Of a stretch of 64,000 nt of DNA, positions 27,167 to 35,214 are shown in pieces. Each line of letters begins with the position of its first letter. Positions within the stretch are counted from its first letter, which is position 1. The notes beneath the pieces are model-generated. The model did no database searches, had not been told where the DNA came from, and was given only the letters and a program-made list of their open reading frames with translations. The translations under genes and the position numbers were made by a program. The DNA is taken from positions 22,965-86,964 of the forward strand of contig CATKZP010000013.1 of NCBI GenBank assembly GCA_949841355.1, read 5' to 3'. Origin of the DNA: an uncultured Oscillospiraceae bacterium. Lineage in GTDB: Bacteria; Bacillota; Clostridia; Oscillospirales; Oscillospiraceae.

Positions 27167-27197
27167 AAAGGGAGCAGCTGGCAGCTGCTCCCTTTCA
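27167..27197 (+). terminator. terminator after the MBL-fold gene
   Basis: AAAGGGAGCAGCTG pairs with CAGCTGCTCCCTTT almost without a loop; bidirectional in form. Confidence 0.8.
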
Positions 27198-27225
27198 TAA
27201 ACGGCTCAATGCAGTTCTAGGCAAT

Positions 27226-27275
27226 AAAAAGTGGAGTGTCCTCACCAGGGTACTCAAACCCTATAAGGACACTCC
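27226..27275 (-). terminator. terminator after tRNA-Pro
   Basis: GGAGTGTCCT pairs with AGGACACTCC, with an inner AGGGT/ACCCT-like stem. On the minus strand it ends in TTTTT. It closes the tRNA cluster. Confidence 0.75.
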
Positions 27276-27278
27276 GCA

Positions 27279-27354
27279 TGGTCCGAGTGGCGGGATTTGA
27301 ACCCACGGCCTCTTGGTCCCGAACCAAGCGCGCTACCAACTGCGCTACACCCGG
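27279..27354 (-). tRNA. tRNA-Pro (CGG)
   Basis: A full cloverleaf on the minus strand: acceptor CCGGGTG, D-arm GTAGCGCAGTTGGTAGCGC, anticodon stem CTTGG around TTCGGGA (anticodon CGG), T-loop GTTCAAATC, encoded CCA. Last of six tRNAs. Confidence 0.96.
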
Positions 27355-27394
27355 ATATTTTGTTTTTAATCACGCGCAAAAGGCCATCCGCCCA

Positions 27395-27431
27395 CAGAAA
27401 AACGAAGTGGGCGGGCCGCAGCCCGCCCACT
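27395..27431 (-). terminator. terminator between tRNA-Cys and tRNA-Pro
   Basis: AGTGGGCGGGC pairs with GCCCGCCCACT around four bases. The minus strand then reads TCGTTTTTCTG. It would reduce read-through to tRNA-Pro. Confidence 0.7.
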
Positions 27432-27436
27432 GGATT

Positions 27437-27511
27437 TGGAGGCGCCACCCAGATTTGAACTGGGGCATCAGGATTTTGCAGACCCTTGCCTTACCACTTG
27501 GCTATGGCGCC
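27437..27511 (-). tRNA. tRNA-Cys (GCA)
   Basis: Acceptor GGCGCCA, D-arm AGCCAAGTGGTAAGGC, anticodon loop CTGCAAA (GCA), T-loop GTTCAAATC, encoded CCA. Confidence 0.96.
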
Positions 27512-27529
27512 GAACACTATATTATATTC

Positions 27530-27557
27530 AAAAAGAAGTGCTTTAGCACTTCTTTTT
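27530..27557. terminator. bidirectional terminator-like hairpin inside the tRNA cluster
   Basis: AAAAAGAAGTGC pairs perfectly with GCACTTCTTTTT around TTTA, between tRNA-Gly and tRNA-Cys. It could be an RNase processing site as well as a partial terminator. The same GAAGTGC/GCACTTC core occurs in the terminator at 8995. Confidence 0.7.
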
Positions 27558-27566
27558 GAATTTTTT

Positions 27567-27642
27567 TGGAGCGAGTGACGAGGCTCGAACTCGCTACCTC
27601 CACCTTGGCAAGGTGGCGCTCTACCAGATGAGCTACACTCGC
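27567..27642 (-). tRNA. tRNA-Gly (GCC)
   Basis: Acceptor GCGAGTG, anticodon stem CCACC around TTGCCAA (GCC), T-loop GTTCGAGCC, encoded CCA. Confidence 0.97.
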
Positions 27643-27645
27643 ATA

Positions 27646-27721
<76 letters not shown>

Positions 27722-27729
27722 ATAGAATG

Positions 27730-27806
<77 letters not shown>

Positions 27807-27826
27807 ACATTTTGGGGATTCGCTTT

Positions 27827-27902
27827 TGGTGGGAACAACAGGGCTCGAACCTGTGACCCCTTGCTTGTAAGGCAAGTGCTCTCCCAGCTGAGCTATGCTC
27901 CC
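27827..27902 (-). tRNA. tRNA-Val (TAC)
   Basis: Acceptor GGGAGCA, anticodon stem CTTGC around CTTACAA (TAC), T-loop GTTCGAGCC, encoded CCA. First tRNA of the minus-strand cluster. Confidence 0.97.
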
Positions 27903-27934
27903 GTCGTTCCTCCGCTTGTCAGACGGCGAAAGTC

Positions 27935-27963
27935 ATTATAGCAAACGAATCTCCCCCTGTCAA
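27935..27963 (-). promoter_or_regulatory. perfect sigma-A promoter of the tRNA cluster
   Basis: On the minus strand TTGACA, 17 bases, TATAAT, 32 bases before tRNA-Val. Both boxes are exact consensus. Confidence 0.92.
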
Positions 27964-27987
27964 GTGTTCATTTGAAAAAAGTTGGCG

Positions 27988-28869
27988 TTACTTGGCAGAC
28001 TCGTCCCGCAGCGCCTCCAGCTCCGCCCTGTCGAACCGGTAGACCTGATCGCAGAACTGGCAGGTGAGCTCCGCGCCCCCCTGCTCCTCAATGAGGGAGC
28101 TCAGCTCCTCCCGCCCCAGGCTGATGAGGGCCCGGCTCACCCGCTCCCGGGTGCAGTAGCAGCGGTACTCCACCGGGGCGGTCTCCAGCACCTCCAGCTC
28201 GAACTCCCCCAGCACCTCCCGCAGCAAACCCATCGGGTCCATTCCCGCGTCCAGCCGGGCGCTCACCGCCCCCAGCCGGGCCACGCCCCGCTCCACGGCG
28301 GACACCACGCCCTCATCCGCGCCGGGCAGCAGCTGAATGAGGTACCCCCCCGCCGCCTGGACGGTCTGGTCCGGGGCGATGAGCACCCCTAGGGCGCAGG
28401 CGGTGGGCGCCTGCTCGCTCTCCACGAAGTAGGCCGCGATATCCTCCGCGATCTCGCCCCCCACCAGCTGCACCGAGCCGATATATGGCTCCTTCAGCCC
28501 CAGATCCCGGATGACGGTAAGCTCTCCGTCCGCCCCCACGGCGGCGCCCACGTCCAGCTTGCCCTTGGCCTTCCGGGGCACGTCCACCGCCGGGTTCTGC
28601 ACATAGCCCCGGACGTTCCCGCGGCTGTCGGACACGGCGGTGAGGGACCCCAGCGGCCCGCCCCCCTTGACCCGCAGGGTGACGGACCCGTTCTCCTCCT
28701 TCATGGCCGCGCCCATCATGGAGGCGGCCATGAGCAGCCGGCCCAGGGCGGCCGCGGCCACCGGCCAGCAGTCGTGGATGGCCCGGGCCCGCTCGGCCAT
28801 ATCGGGCGCGGAGATGGCCATGGCCTTGACGGGGGCGTCCTTGGCGATGACGCGAACGATCTGATCCAT
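27988..28869 (-). CDS. hslO: Hsp33 redox-regulated chaperone
   Basis: A 293-residue Hsp33, a holding chaperone turned on by oxidation of zinc-bound cysteines. The C-terminal zinc site is present as RCYCTRER (CxC) and LTCQFCDQVY (CxxC). The N-terminal domain has PVAAAALGRLLMAASMMG and GSLTAVSDSRGNVRGYV, as usual. It starts 3 bases after the methyltransferase gene and is the last gene of the yerC-methyltransferase-hslO operon. The next downstream feature is the tRNA promoter; no clear terminator lies between. Confidence 0.95.
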   Translation of the reverse strand: MDQIVRVIAKDAPVKAMAISAPDMAERARAIHDCWPVAAAALGRLLMAASMMGAAMKEENGSVTLRVKGGGPLGSLTAVSDSRGNVRGYVQNPAVDVPRKAKGKLDVGAAVGADGELTVIRDLGLKEPYIGSVQLVGGEIAEDIAAYFVESEQAPTACALGVLIAPDQTVQAAGGYLIQLLPGADEGVVSAVERGVARLGAVSARLDAGMDPMGLLREVLGEFELEVLETAPVEYRCYCTRERVSRALISLGREELSSLIEEQGGAELTCQFCDQVYRFDRAELEALRDESAK

Positions 28870-28872
28870 ACC

Positions 28873-29616
28873 TTAGCCTTCCTTTCGCGCGGCGAAGAAA
28901 ATCCGGTACGCGCCGTCCCTGGGCACGGACATGGTTTTGTCGCCGTATACCTTGATCCTGCAAAATCCCGCTTCCCGGAGGAAGTCCTCCGCCTCCTGCC
29001 GGGTATAGGCGTATTCCTCGTGGTACTCCCCGCCCCGGCTCCAGCTGCCGTCCTCCTCCCGGACGAACAGGTCCAGCCCATAGCCGCAGATCCGCCGCCT
29101 GGGGCTGTACTCCCCCCGCCAGACGCAGAACAGGTCCTCGTCCTCGTCCAGGTAGGTCTGGCCGTCCGCCCCCTCCAGGGCTTCCGGGGTTTTGATGTCG
29201 AACAGGAACAGCCCTCCCGGCGCCAGCGCCTGATAGACCCGCCGGAAGGTCCGGCGCAGCGCGGCGGGCCGGGTGACGTAGTTCACGCTGTCCAGGCAGG
29301 AGATCACGGCGTCGGGGCGGTCCAGCAGGGCGAGGCGGGACATATCCTGGCACAGAAAGAGCACGTCCATCCCCCGGCACTTCTGCTCGGCCGCTGCCAG
29401 CATGTCCGGCGACAGGTCCACCGCCGTCATTCGGTACCCCCGCCCGGCCAGCAGCGCGGTGAGGCTTCCGGTGCCGCAGCCCAGCTCCGCCACCGTGCGC
29501 ACGGGCCGCCCGCCCTTCCTAAAGTGCCGCTCCACGTAGTCCGCCCACCTCCCGTAATCCACGTCGGCGGTGAGCCGGTCGTAGCTCCGGGCCAATACGG
29601 TGTAAGCGTCCGTCAT
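28873..29616 (-). CDS. class I SAM-dependent methyltransferase
   Basis: A 247-residue methyltransferase with the SAM-binding motif VAELGCGTGSLTALLA, then TAVDLSPDMLA and ISCLDSVNYV. The substrate is unknown. The N-terminal YTVLARSYDRL is shared with small-molecule methyltransferases found beside hslO or yerC in Clostridia. The ATG at 29616 overlaps the stop of yerC by 4 bases (ATGA). A longer frame upstream is only the shadow of yerC. Confidence 0.88.
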   Translation of the reverse strand: MTDAYTVLARSYDRLTADVDYGRWADYVERHFRKGGRPVRTVAELGCGTGSLTALLAGRGYRMTAVDLSPDMLAAAEQKCRGMDVLFLCQDMSRLALLDRPDAVISCLDSVNYVTRPAALRRTFRRVYQALAPGGLFLFDIKTPEALEGADGQTYLDEDEDLFCVWRGEYSPRRRICGYGLDLFVREEDGSWSRGGEYHEEYAYTRQEAEDFLREAGFCRIKVYGDKTMSVPRDGAYRIFFAARKEG

Positions 29617-29897
29617 TTCTTCAGCCGCGGCAGCACGGTTTTGTACCCGTCTGCGCCATACTGCAGCGCCCGGTTCACCCGGCTGATGGTGGCGCTGGAC
29701 GCCCCGGTGCGCTGGAGGATGTCGTTGTAAATGTACCCCTGGTCCAAAAGCTGAGCCACCTCCATGCGCTGGCTCAGGGCCTTGAGCTCGGCCACCGTGC
29801 ACAGGTCCTGGAAAAATGCCCGGCACTCCTCCTGGTCCCGCAGGGCCAGCACCGCCTCGTACAGCAGGGCGCTGTGGTCTTGGTTCTCTTTCTGCAT
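29613..29897 (-). CDS. yerC: YerC/YecD-family TrpR-like regulator
   Basis: A 94-residue TrpR-superfamily protein. EECRAFFQDLCTVAELKALS is the typical first half, and GYIYNDILQRTGASSATISR is the helix-turn-helix. The role of this family in Firmicutes is poorly known; it is a DNA-binding repressor by fold. AAGGAGG precedes the ATG. It heads the yerC-methyltransferase-hslO unit. Confidence 0.9.
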   Translation of the reverse strand: MQKENQDHSALLYEAVLALRDQEECRAFFQDLCTVAELKALSQRMEVAQLLDQGYIYNDILQRTGASSATISRVNRALQYGADGYKTVLPRLKK

Positions 29898-29938
29898 GGC
29901 GCATCCTCCTTATCACGGAAACTTATTGATCTGAGGTG

Positions 29939-29967
29939 ATTTTAACACGCCGCTTTATGAAAGTAAA
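29939..29967 (-). promoter_or_regulatory. promoter of the yerC operon
   Basis: On the minus strand TTTACT, 17 bases, TAAAAT, about 40 bases before the ATG; back to back with the purA promoter. Confidence 0.65.
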
Positions 29968-29996
29968 GAGAAAATCCAATAAAGCGCAAAAAGGGC

Positions 29997-30025
29997 TTGC
30001 GCCGGGGCGGGAAGTCCTTTATAAT
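29997..30025 (+). promoter_or_regulatory. purA promoter and structured leader
   Basis: TTGCGC, 17 bases, TATAAT. The 90-base leader holds a GGGCTG/CAGCCC hairpin (about 30035-30055) and longer GC-rich arms. I do not recognise a purine, PRPP or ppGpp riboswitch in it. Confidence 0.8.
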
Positions 30026-30121
30026 GGAGCTGCTGGGCTGTCCAAGCAGCCCTGTGCGGGCCGGATAAGGCAGAACCATAGCTGAAATGGCTGCGAATCC
30101 CGGCCGCAGAGGTATTTTATC

Positions 30122-31405
30122 ATGGTAAAAGCGATTGTAGGGGCCAACTGGGGCGACGAGGGCAAGGGCAAGATCACCGATCTGCTGGCCGAGACCTCCG
30201 ACGTGGTGGTGCGCTTCCAGGGCGGCGCCAACGCGGGGCACACCATCATCAACGACTATGGGCGCTTCGCGCTGCACATCCTGCCCTCCGGCATCTTCTA
30301 CCCCCACATCACCAACGTGATCGGCAACGGCGTGGCGCTGGACGCGGCCAAGCTGGTGGACGAGCTGAACAGCATCACCGGCCAGGGCGTGCCCGCCCCC
30401 AATCTCATCGTGTCGGAGCGGGCCCAGCTGCTCATGCCCTACCACGTCCTTCAGGACGCCTATGAGGAGGAGCGTCTGGGCGGCAAGGCCTTCGGCTCCA
30501 CCAAGAGCGGCATCGCCCCCTTCTACTCCGACAAATACGCCAAAACCGGCATCCAGGTGTGCGACCTCTTCGACGAGGACCGCCTGTGGGAGCGGCTTAG
30601 CCGCGCCGTGGAGGTGAAGAACATCCTCTTCCAGCACCTCTACCACAAGCCCGCTCTGGACGCCAAGGCCCTGTACGGCCAGCTTTTGGACTACCGGGAG
30701 CTGCTGCGCCCCTATGTGGGCGATGCGGTGGGCTTCCTCCACCGCGCGCTGAAGGACGGCAAAACCGTCCTGCTGGAGGGCCAGCTGGGCTCCATGAAGG
30801 ACCCCGACCTGGGCATATTCCCCATGACCACCTCCTCCCACACCCTGGCGGGCTACGGCTGCGTGGGCGCCCCGGTGCCCCCCACCGCCATTCAGGACGT
30901 CATCTGCGTCACCAAGGCGTACTCCTCCAGCGTAGGCTCCAACACCGAGCCCTTTGTCAGCGAGCTCACCGGACCCGAGGGGGACGAGCTGCGCCGCCGC
31001 GGGGGCGACAAGGGCGAGTTCGGCGCCACCACCGGCCGTCCCCGCCGGGTGGGCTGGTTCGACGCAGTGGCCACCAAATACGGCTGCATGGTCCAGGGCG
31101 CCACCCAGGTGGCGCTGACCTGCCTGGACGTGATGGGCTATCTGGACGAGATCCGGGTGTGCGTGGGCTATGAAATCGACGGGCGGATCACCGATCAGTT
31201 CCCCACCACTCCGGGCCTCATGCGGGCCAAGCCGGTGTTCGAGAACCTCCCCGGCTGGAAGTGCGACGTGCGGGGCATCACCGACTACGCCGCCCTGCCC
31301 GCCAACGCCAAGGCTTACGTAGAGTATCTGGAACAGCGCATCGGCGTGCCCATCACCATCGTGTCCACCGGCCCTAAGCGCCACGAGATCGCCCTGCGCA
31401 AGTGA
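30122..31405 (+). CDS. purA: adenylosuccinate synthase
   Basis: PurA joins IMP and aspartate with GTP to form adenylosuccinate, the first step from IMP to AMP. The 427-residue protein starts VKAIVGANWGDEGKGKITD, which holds the GTP/IMP loop with catalytic Asp and Lys, followed by GGANAGHTI with the catalytic His. The C-terminal region has STGPKRHE. It has its own promoter and terminator and stands alone. Confidence 0.96.
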   Translation: MVKAIVGANWGDEGKGKITDLLAETSDVVVRFQGGANAGHTIINDYGRFALHILPSGIFYPHITNVIGNGVALDAAKLVDELNSITGQGVPAPNLIVSERAQLLMPYHVLQDAYEEERLGGKAFGSTKSGIAPFYSDKYAKTGIQVCDLFDEDRLWERLSRAVEVKNILFQHLYHKPALDAKALYGQLLDYRELLRPYVGDAVGFLHRALKDGKTVLLEGQLGSMKDPDLGIFPMTTSSHTLAGYGCVGAPVPPTAIQDVICVTKAYSSSVGSNTEPFVSELTGPEGDELRRRGGDKGEFGATTGRPRRVGWFDAVATKYGCMVQGATQVALTCLDVMGYLDEIRVCVGYEIDGRITDQFPTTPGLMRAKPVFENLPGWKCDVRGITDYAALPANAKAYVEYLEQRIGVPITIVSTGPKRHEIALRK

Positions 31406-31426
31406 CGAGCCGCGCCTCTGCATACC

Positions 31427-31463
31427 AAAAGCGTCCGCCCCGCTGGGCGGGCGCTTTTATTTT
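31427..31463 (+). terminator. purA terminator
   Basis: AAAAGCGTCCGCCC pairs with GGGCGGGCGCTTTT (one mismatch-type G-T) around CGCT, followed by ATTTT. Confidence 0.88.
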
Positions 31464-31466
31464 GTG

Positions 31467-31510
31467 AAGTCAAAGTTCCATCTTGACTTTAATAATATTT
31501 ATGTTATACT
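31467..31510 (+). promoter_or_regulatory. promoter and candidate operator of the DUF2089 gene
   Basis: TTGACT (31483-31488), 16 bases, TATACT (31505-31510). AAGTCAA at 31467-31473 and TTGACTT at 31483-31489 form an inverted repeat over the -35 box, a plausible autoregulation site. Confidence 0.6.
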
Positions 31511-31535
31511 TAATATTGTGAAAGTCGGTGATGAA

Positions 31536-31826
31536 ATGGACACACTGCCCAGCTGGATGGCCGGCCTGGAGGACGAGGACGCGGCCTTCATCAAAAACTT
31601 CATTCTCGCCTCCGGCTCATTAAAGGAGGTGGCGGGGCTGTACGGGGTGAGCTACCCCACGGTGCGCCTGCGTTTGGACCGGCTGATCCAGAAGATCCGG
31701 CTGGCTGAGACGGCGCAGCCGGACCCCTACGTGGCGCTGGTGAAGCGCCTGGCGGTGGACGAAAAGCTGGACTTTGACACCGCCAAGCTGCTGCTCCGCG
31801 AGTACCGAAAGACGAAGGAGGAATAA
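31536..31826 (+). CDS. DUF2089 helix-turn-helix protein
   Basis: A 96-residue protein of the DUF2089 family. It has a sigma-factor region 4-like helix-turn-helix (SGSLKEVAGLYGVSYPTVRLRLDRL, positions about 28-52) and a C-terminal part starting with YVALVKRLAVDEKLD. Members usually sit in front of one small membrane protein gene, as here, and are thought to control it. The ATG at 31536 starts MDTLPSWM. Its ribosome binding site is weak. Confidence 0.85.
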   Translation: MDTLPSWMAGLEDEDAAFIKNFILASGSLKEVAGLYGVSYPTVRLRLDRLIQKIRLAETAQPDPYVALVKRLAVDEKLDFDTAKLLLREYRKTKEE

Positions 31827-31828
31827 AC

Positions 31829-32206
31829 ATGGGCACCGGATTCCACTTTGAGGAGGGCATGGCCCTGTTCACCCTGAATGGGCAGGACATCCCGGTGATC
31901 CTGGCGCTGATGGCCGCGGCCCTGGCTGCGGAGGTCTTTCTGGCGCTGAAACGGGACGGGCGGCTGGGACTGGTCCTGCCCGGGCTGTGGCTGGTTTACA
32001 CGCTGGTGCGGCTGGCGATCCGCGCCGTCTATCTGGCGCAGACAGGGGGCGGGTGGCTGGCCGACCCGTGGCAGGCGCTGGCCATTGCCTGCGCGGTGGA
32101 GAACGTCCCCACCCTGCTCCTGCTGGCTGCCTACGGCCTGTGCCGGGCGGGCAAGCGCTGGCGGCTCCGGCGGCAGGTGGACAAAACCCGCATCCAGGAC
32201 CTTTAA
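31829..32206 (+). CDS. small membrane protein paired with DUF2089
   Basis: A 125-residue protein with three probable membrane helices (about 20-38, 48-68 and 82-103) and a basic C-terminal tail (GKRWRLRRQVDKTR). It starts 2 bases after the DUF2089 stop with AAGGAGG upstream. Function unknown. By analogy with other DUF2089 pairs it could be an envelope-stress or anti-sigma-like partner, but the sequence does not show this. Confidence 0.65.
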   Translation: MGTGFHFEEGMALFTLNGQDIPVILALMAAALAAEVFLALKRDGRLGLVLPGLWLVYTLVRLAIRAVYLAQTGGGWLADPWQALAIACAVENVPTLLLLAAYGLCRAGKRWRLRRQVDKTRIQDL

Positions 32207-32214
32207 CCCAGCAC

Positions 32215-32247
32215 GGCGGCAGGGGGCTTCCCCTGCCGCCATTGTTT
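32215..32247 (+). terminator. terminator after the DUF2089 pair
   Basis: GGCGGCAGGGG pairs with CCCCTGCCGCC, followed by ATTGTTT, which runs into the parS site. Confidence 0.75.
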
Positions 32248-32258
32248 CACGTGAAACA
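32243..32258. other. parS: parS chromosome-segregation site (exact consensus)
   Basis: TGTTTCACGTGAAACA, a perfect 16-bp palindrome identical to the Bacillus ParB/Spo0J binding consensus. It is intergenic, downstream of a terminator. parS sites cluster around the replication origin. Confidence 0.92.
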
Positions 32259-32383
32259 TTAGTTTGCGCCCGCCCCGGCCGTCCGGCGGTTTTCACCCCT
32301 CTCCGCCCCGTGCATACAATGGGAATGGAAGGGGAACGCCATACCGGCTCCCCCTCTATCAACCATGATCGGGAGGTACGAAA

Positions 32384-33217
32384 ATGGCCGAATTTATTGA
32401 GCCGGGCCCCATCTGTGATACCGCCGGTATTCGCGAGGCCGTGTGCATCCACACCCGAAAGATTTTTGACAGCTGCCGCGACAAGGACTGCGTAGAGGAC
32501 CTGCGGCTCTACCCCACCGTCAGCTCCCAGGCCGTCATCGACCGGGCCATCAGTTTGAAGGCCGGGCAGGCCGAGCTGCTGTACGCTTACATCGACGTGG
32601 AGCCCGTGGGCTTCAACCGGGGCTATTTCACCGTGGACGTGCGCTACTTCTACCGGGTGACCGCCGACGCCTTCGTGGGCGCGGCCCGGCCGGTGTCCAT
32701 CTGCGGTCTGGCCGTGTTTGACAAGCGGGCCATCCTGTTCGGCAGCGAGGGCAGCGCCAAGGTGTTCTCCTCCAACAGCCGGGCGGACGACCTGGACGAG
32801 CAGAACCTGATGAGCACCAACCTGCCGGTGGCGGTGGTGAACTCCGTGGACCCCATCATCCTGAGTATGCGCCTGTCCGACCCCTGCGAGCCGCCGGTGT
32901 GCGCCTGCGGCGACGGGGCGGAGGTGCCCGCGGGCATCGCCGGGTGCTTCCCCGGCGAGCTGAACATGGGCGGCGAGGGCCGCAGGGTGTACGTCACCCT
33001 GGGCCAGTTCTCCATCATCCGCCTGGAGCGGGACAGCCAGCTGCTCATCCCCGCCTACGACTACTGCATGCCCAGCAAGGAGTGCACCGCCGGCGGCGGC
33101 GAGGAGGACCCCTGCGCCATCTTCCGCCAGGTGCAGTTCCCCATGGAGGAGTTCTTCCCCCCCAACACCATCACCCCCCAGGAGGGGTATCCGGACAGCA
33201 AAAACTGCTGCATGTGA
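32384..33217 (+). CDS. conserved protein of unknown function, Cys-rich
   Basis: A 277-residue soluble protein I do not recognise beyond being conserved in related Clostridia. There is no signal peptide or membrane segment. It has many cysteines: ICDTAG, AVCIHTR, SCRDKDC, CEPPVCACG, AGCFPG, YCMPSKEC, DPCAIF and a C-terminal NCCM. YIDVEPVGFNRGYFTVDVRYFYRVTADAF looks like a beta-rich core. Cys-rich, signal-less proteins of this size in spore formers are often coat or exosporium proteins, which is one guess. GGGAGG precedes the ATG. It stands alone. Confidence 0.7.
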   Translation: MAEFIEPGPICDTAGIREAVCIHTRKIFDSCRDKDCVEDLRLYPTVSSQAVIDRAISLKAGQAELLYAYIDVEPVGFNRGYFTVDVRYFYRVTADAFVGAARPVSICGLAVFDKRAILFGSEGSAKVFSSNSRADDLDEQNLMSTNLPVAVVNSVDPIILSMRLSDPCEPPVCACGDGAEVPAGIAGCFPGELNMGGEGRRVYVTLGQFSIIRLERDSQLLIPAYDYCMPSKECTAGGGEEDPCAIFRQVQFPMEEFFPPNTITPQEGYPDSKNCCM

Positions 33218-33233
33218 CATGACGCCGCAGGCC

Positions 33234-33274
33234 GGAGCGCCCGCCGTCCGCCGCTGGCGGGCGGCGGGCGCTCC
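33234..33274 (+). terminator. strong GC hairpin after the Cys-rich gene
   Basis: GGAGCGCCCGCCGTCCGCC pairs with GGCGGGCGGCGGGCGCTCC (19 bp, one G-T) around three bases. No T run follows directly. Confidence 0.65.
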
Positions 33275-33384
33275 CCGTTGGGCCGGGCTGCGCTGTCGTT
33301 AATTTTTCGTGAACTCTATTCTCTTTTCCGGCAAAACGTGGTAAAATAACAAAAAATCTGGTGAACTGACCGGGAGGTCTCCCC

Positions 33385-34362
33385 ATGATAAACTGGAACG
33401 CCCTGTATGACCGCCTGCGCGCCGCCGCCCCGTCCCTGGAGCTGCGCCGGGACGAGCCCATGAGCCGCCACACCTCCTTCCAGGTGGGCGGTCCGGTACC
33501 CCTGATGGCCCTGCCCAAGGACGAGGACGAGGTCCAGGCCGTGCTTTACACCGCCGCCATGGAATTCGGCGTGCGTCCCTTCTTCATGGGCAGGGGCAGC
33601 AACCTGCTGGTGAGCGACCAGGGGGCGGACCTGCTGGTGCTGAAGGCCTGCGACGGCCTGGACCGCCTGGAGCTGCTGCCCGAGGGGGAGTGGCCGGGGC
33701 ACCGCACCATCCGGGCGGGCAGCGGCGTGTCTTTGGCCCGGCTGTCCAAGTTCGCCCTGGAGCACGGCCTCACGGGGCTGGAGTTCGCCCAGGGCATCCC
33801 CGGCAGCGTGGGGGGCGGCGTGTATATGAACGCCGGGGCCTACGGCGGGGAGATGGGCCAGGTGGTGTCCAGCGTGTCCTCTGTCTCTCTGCCGGAGGAG
33901 GAAGTGGTCCAGCGGATCACGAAGAACCCAGAATTTTCCTACCGCCGCAGCCAGTTCCAGGCGGGGGACGAGTTCATTCTCCGGGCCTGCTTCACCCTGG
34001 AGCCGGGGGACCCCGCCGAAATCAGGGCCAGAATGGGCGACTTCGCCCAGCGCCGCCGGGAGAAGCAGCCGCTGGAATACCCCAGCGCCGGGTCCGCCTT
34101 CAAGCGCCCCGCCCCCGTGGACGGCCGGCCGGTGTACGCCGCCGCCCTCATCGACCAGTGCGGGCTGAAGGGGCTGACGGTGGGGGGCGCCCAGGTGTCG
34201 GAGAAGCACGCGGGCTTTGTCGTCAACCGGGGCGGGGCTTCCTGCGGCGATATTATCAAACTGATGGCCCAGGTGCGCCGGCGGGTGCTCCAGGAGACCG
34301 GCGTGGCCTTGGAGCCCGAGGTGCGCTATCTGGGTAAGGAGGGAGAAGGATGGAATTTCTGA
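33385..34362 (+). CDS. murB: UDP-N-acetylenolpyruvoylglucosamine reductase
   Basis: MurB reduces UDP-GlcNAc-enolpyruvate to UDP-MurNAc with NADPH and FAD, for peptidoglycan. The 325-residue protein has RHTSFQVGGP at the N terminus, FMGRGSNLLV and GIPGSVGGGVYMNAGAYGGEM for FAD binding, and YPSAGSAFKRP carrying the catalytic Ser. The 3' end overlaps rapZ by 13 bases. It heads the murB-rapZ-yvcK-whiA cluster, an order common in Firmicutes. Confidence 0.95.
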   Translation: MINWNALYDRLRAAAPSLELRRDEPMSRHTSFQVGGPVPLMALPKDEDEVQAVLYTAAMEFGVRPFFMGRGSNLLVSDQGADLLVLKACDGLDRLELLPEGEWPGHRTIRAGSGVSLARLSKFALEHGLTGLEFAQGIPGSVGGGVYMNAGAYGGEMGQVVSSVSSVSLPEEEVVQRITKNPEFSYRRSQFQAGDEFILRACFTLEPGDPAEIRARMGDFAQRRREKQPLEYPSAGSAFKRPAPVDGRPVYAAALIDQCGLKGLTVGGAQVSEKHAGFVVNRGGASCGDIIKLMAQVRRRVLQETGVALEPEVRYLGKEGEGWNF

Positions 34363-35213
34363 TCGTGTCCGGCCTGTCCGGGGCGGGCAAGTCCACCGTC
34401 ATGTCCATTTTGGAGGACAGCGGCTTTTTCTGCGTGGACAATCTGCCCCCGGTGCTCATCCCCAAGTTTGCCGAGCTGTGCCTGGCGGGTACGGGGGCCT
34501 ATGAGCGGGTGGCCATGGTGTGCGACATCCGGGGCGGCGAGAACTTCGACGGCCTGTTTGAGGCCATGGACGCCTTGTCCGCCATGGAATTTCGCTACAA
34601 GGTGCTGTTTGTGGACGCGGAGGACAGCGTCATCATCAAGCGCTACAAGGAGACCCGGCGCAGCCATCCCCTTATGGACGAGCTGGGCAGCCTCACCCGC
34701 TCGGTGGAGCGGGAGCGGCAGGTGATGGACCCGGTGCGCAAGCGGGCCGACTACGTCATCAACACCACCACCCTGCCCGTGCGCAAGCTGCGGGGCCAGG
34801 TGCTGGACATGTTCGCCCCCCACCGCAAGAGCGTCAGCGAGATGAGCGTGACGGTGACCTCCTTCGGCTTCAAATACGGCCTGCCGCTGGAGGCGGACCT
34901 GGTGTTTGACGTGCGCTTTCTCCCCAACCCCTTCTATGTGGAGGGGCTGCGGCCCCTCACGGGGCTGGACCAGGGGGTGGCGGACTACGTGTTCCAAAGC
35001 CCCACCGCCCAGGAGCTGCTGGAAAAGCTGCGGGGGCTGATGGACTTCCTCCTGCCCCACTTCGTGGAGGAGGGCAAGACCGCCCTGGTCGTCGCCGTGG
35101 GCTGCACCGGCGGGCGGCACCGCTCGGTGGCGGTGACCCACGCGCTGACGGAATACATCCAGTCCCTGGGCTACGCCGCCGGCGAGACCCACCGGGACAT
35201 GACGAGGGCATGA
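34350..35213 (+). CDS. rapZ: RNase adapter protein RapZ (YvcJ)
   Basis: A 287-residue P-loop protein with Walker A GLSGAGKS at residues 8-15, followed by VDNLPPVLIP. The C-terminal domain has TSFGFKYGLP, the VRFLPNPFY block and GCTGGRHRSVAV. In Escherichia coli RapZ directs RNase E to a small RNA; in Bacillus YvcJ binds nucleotides and affects competence. Its partner in this lineage is unknown. It is directly followed by yvcK (1 base apart). Confidence 0.94.
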   Translation: MEFLIVSGLSGAGKSTVMSILEDSGFFCVDNLPPVLIPKFAELCLAGTGAYERVAMVCDIRGGENFDGLFEAMDALSAMEFRYKVLFVDAEDSVIIKRYKETRRSHPLMDELGSLTRSVERERQVMDPVRKRADYVINTTTLPVRKLRGQVLDMFAPHRKSVSEMSVTVTSFGFKYGLPLEADLVFDVRFLPNPFYVEGLRPLTGLDQGVADYVFQSPTAQELLEKLRGLMDFLLPHFVEEGKTALVVAVGCTGGRHRSVAVTHALTEYIQSLGYAAGETHRDMTRA

Positions 35214-35214
35214 G

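Noticed and set aside
30026..30121. Purine or PRPP riboswitch in the purA leader
   Set aside because: Hairpins are present but no consensus core of those classes could be recognised.
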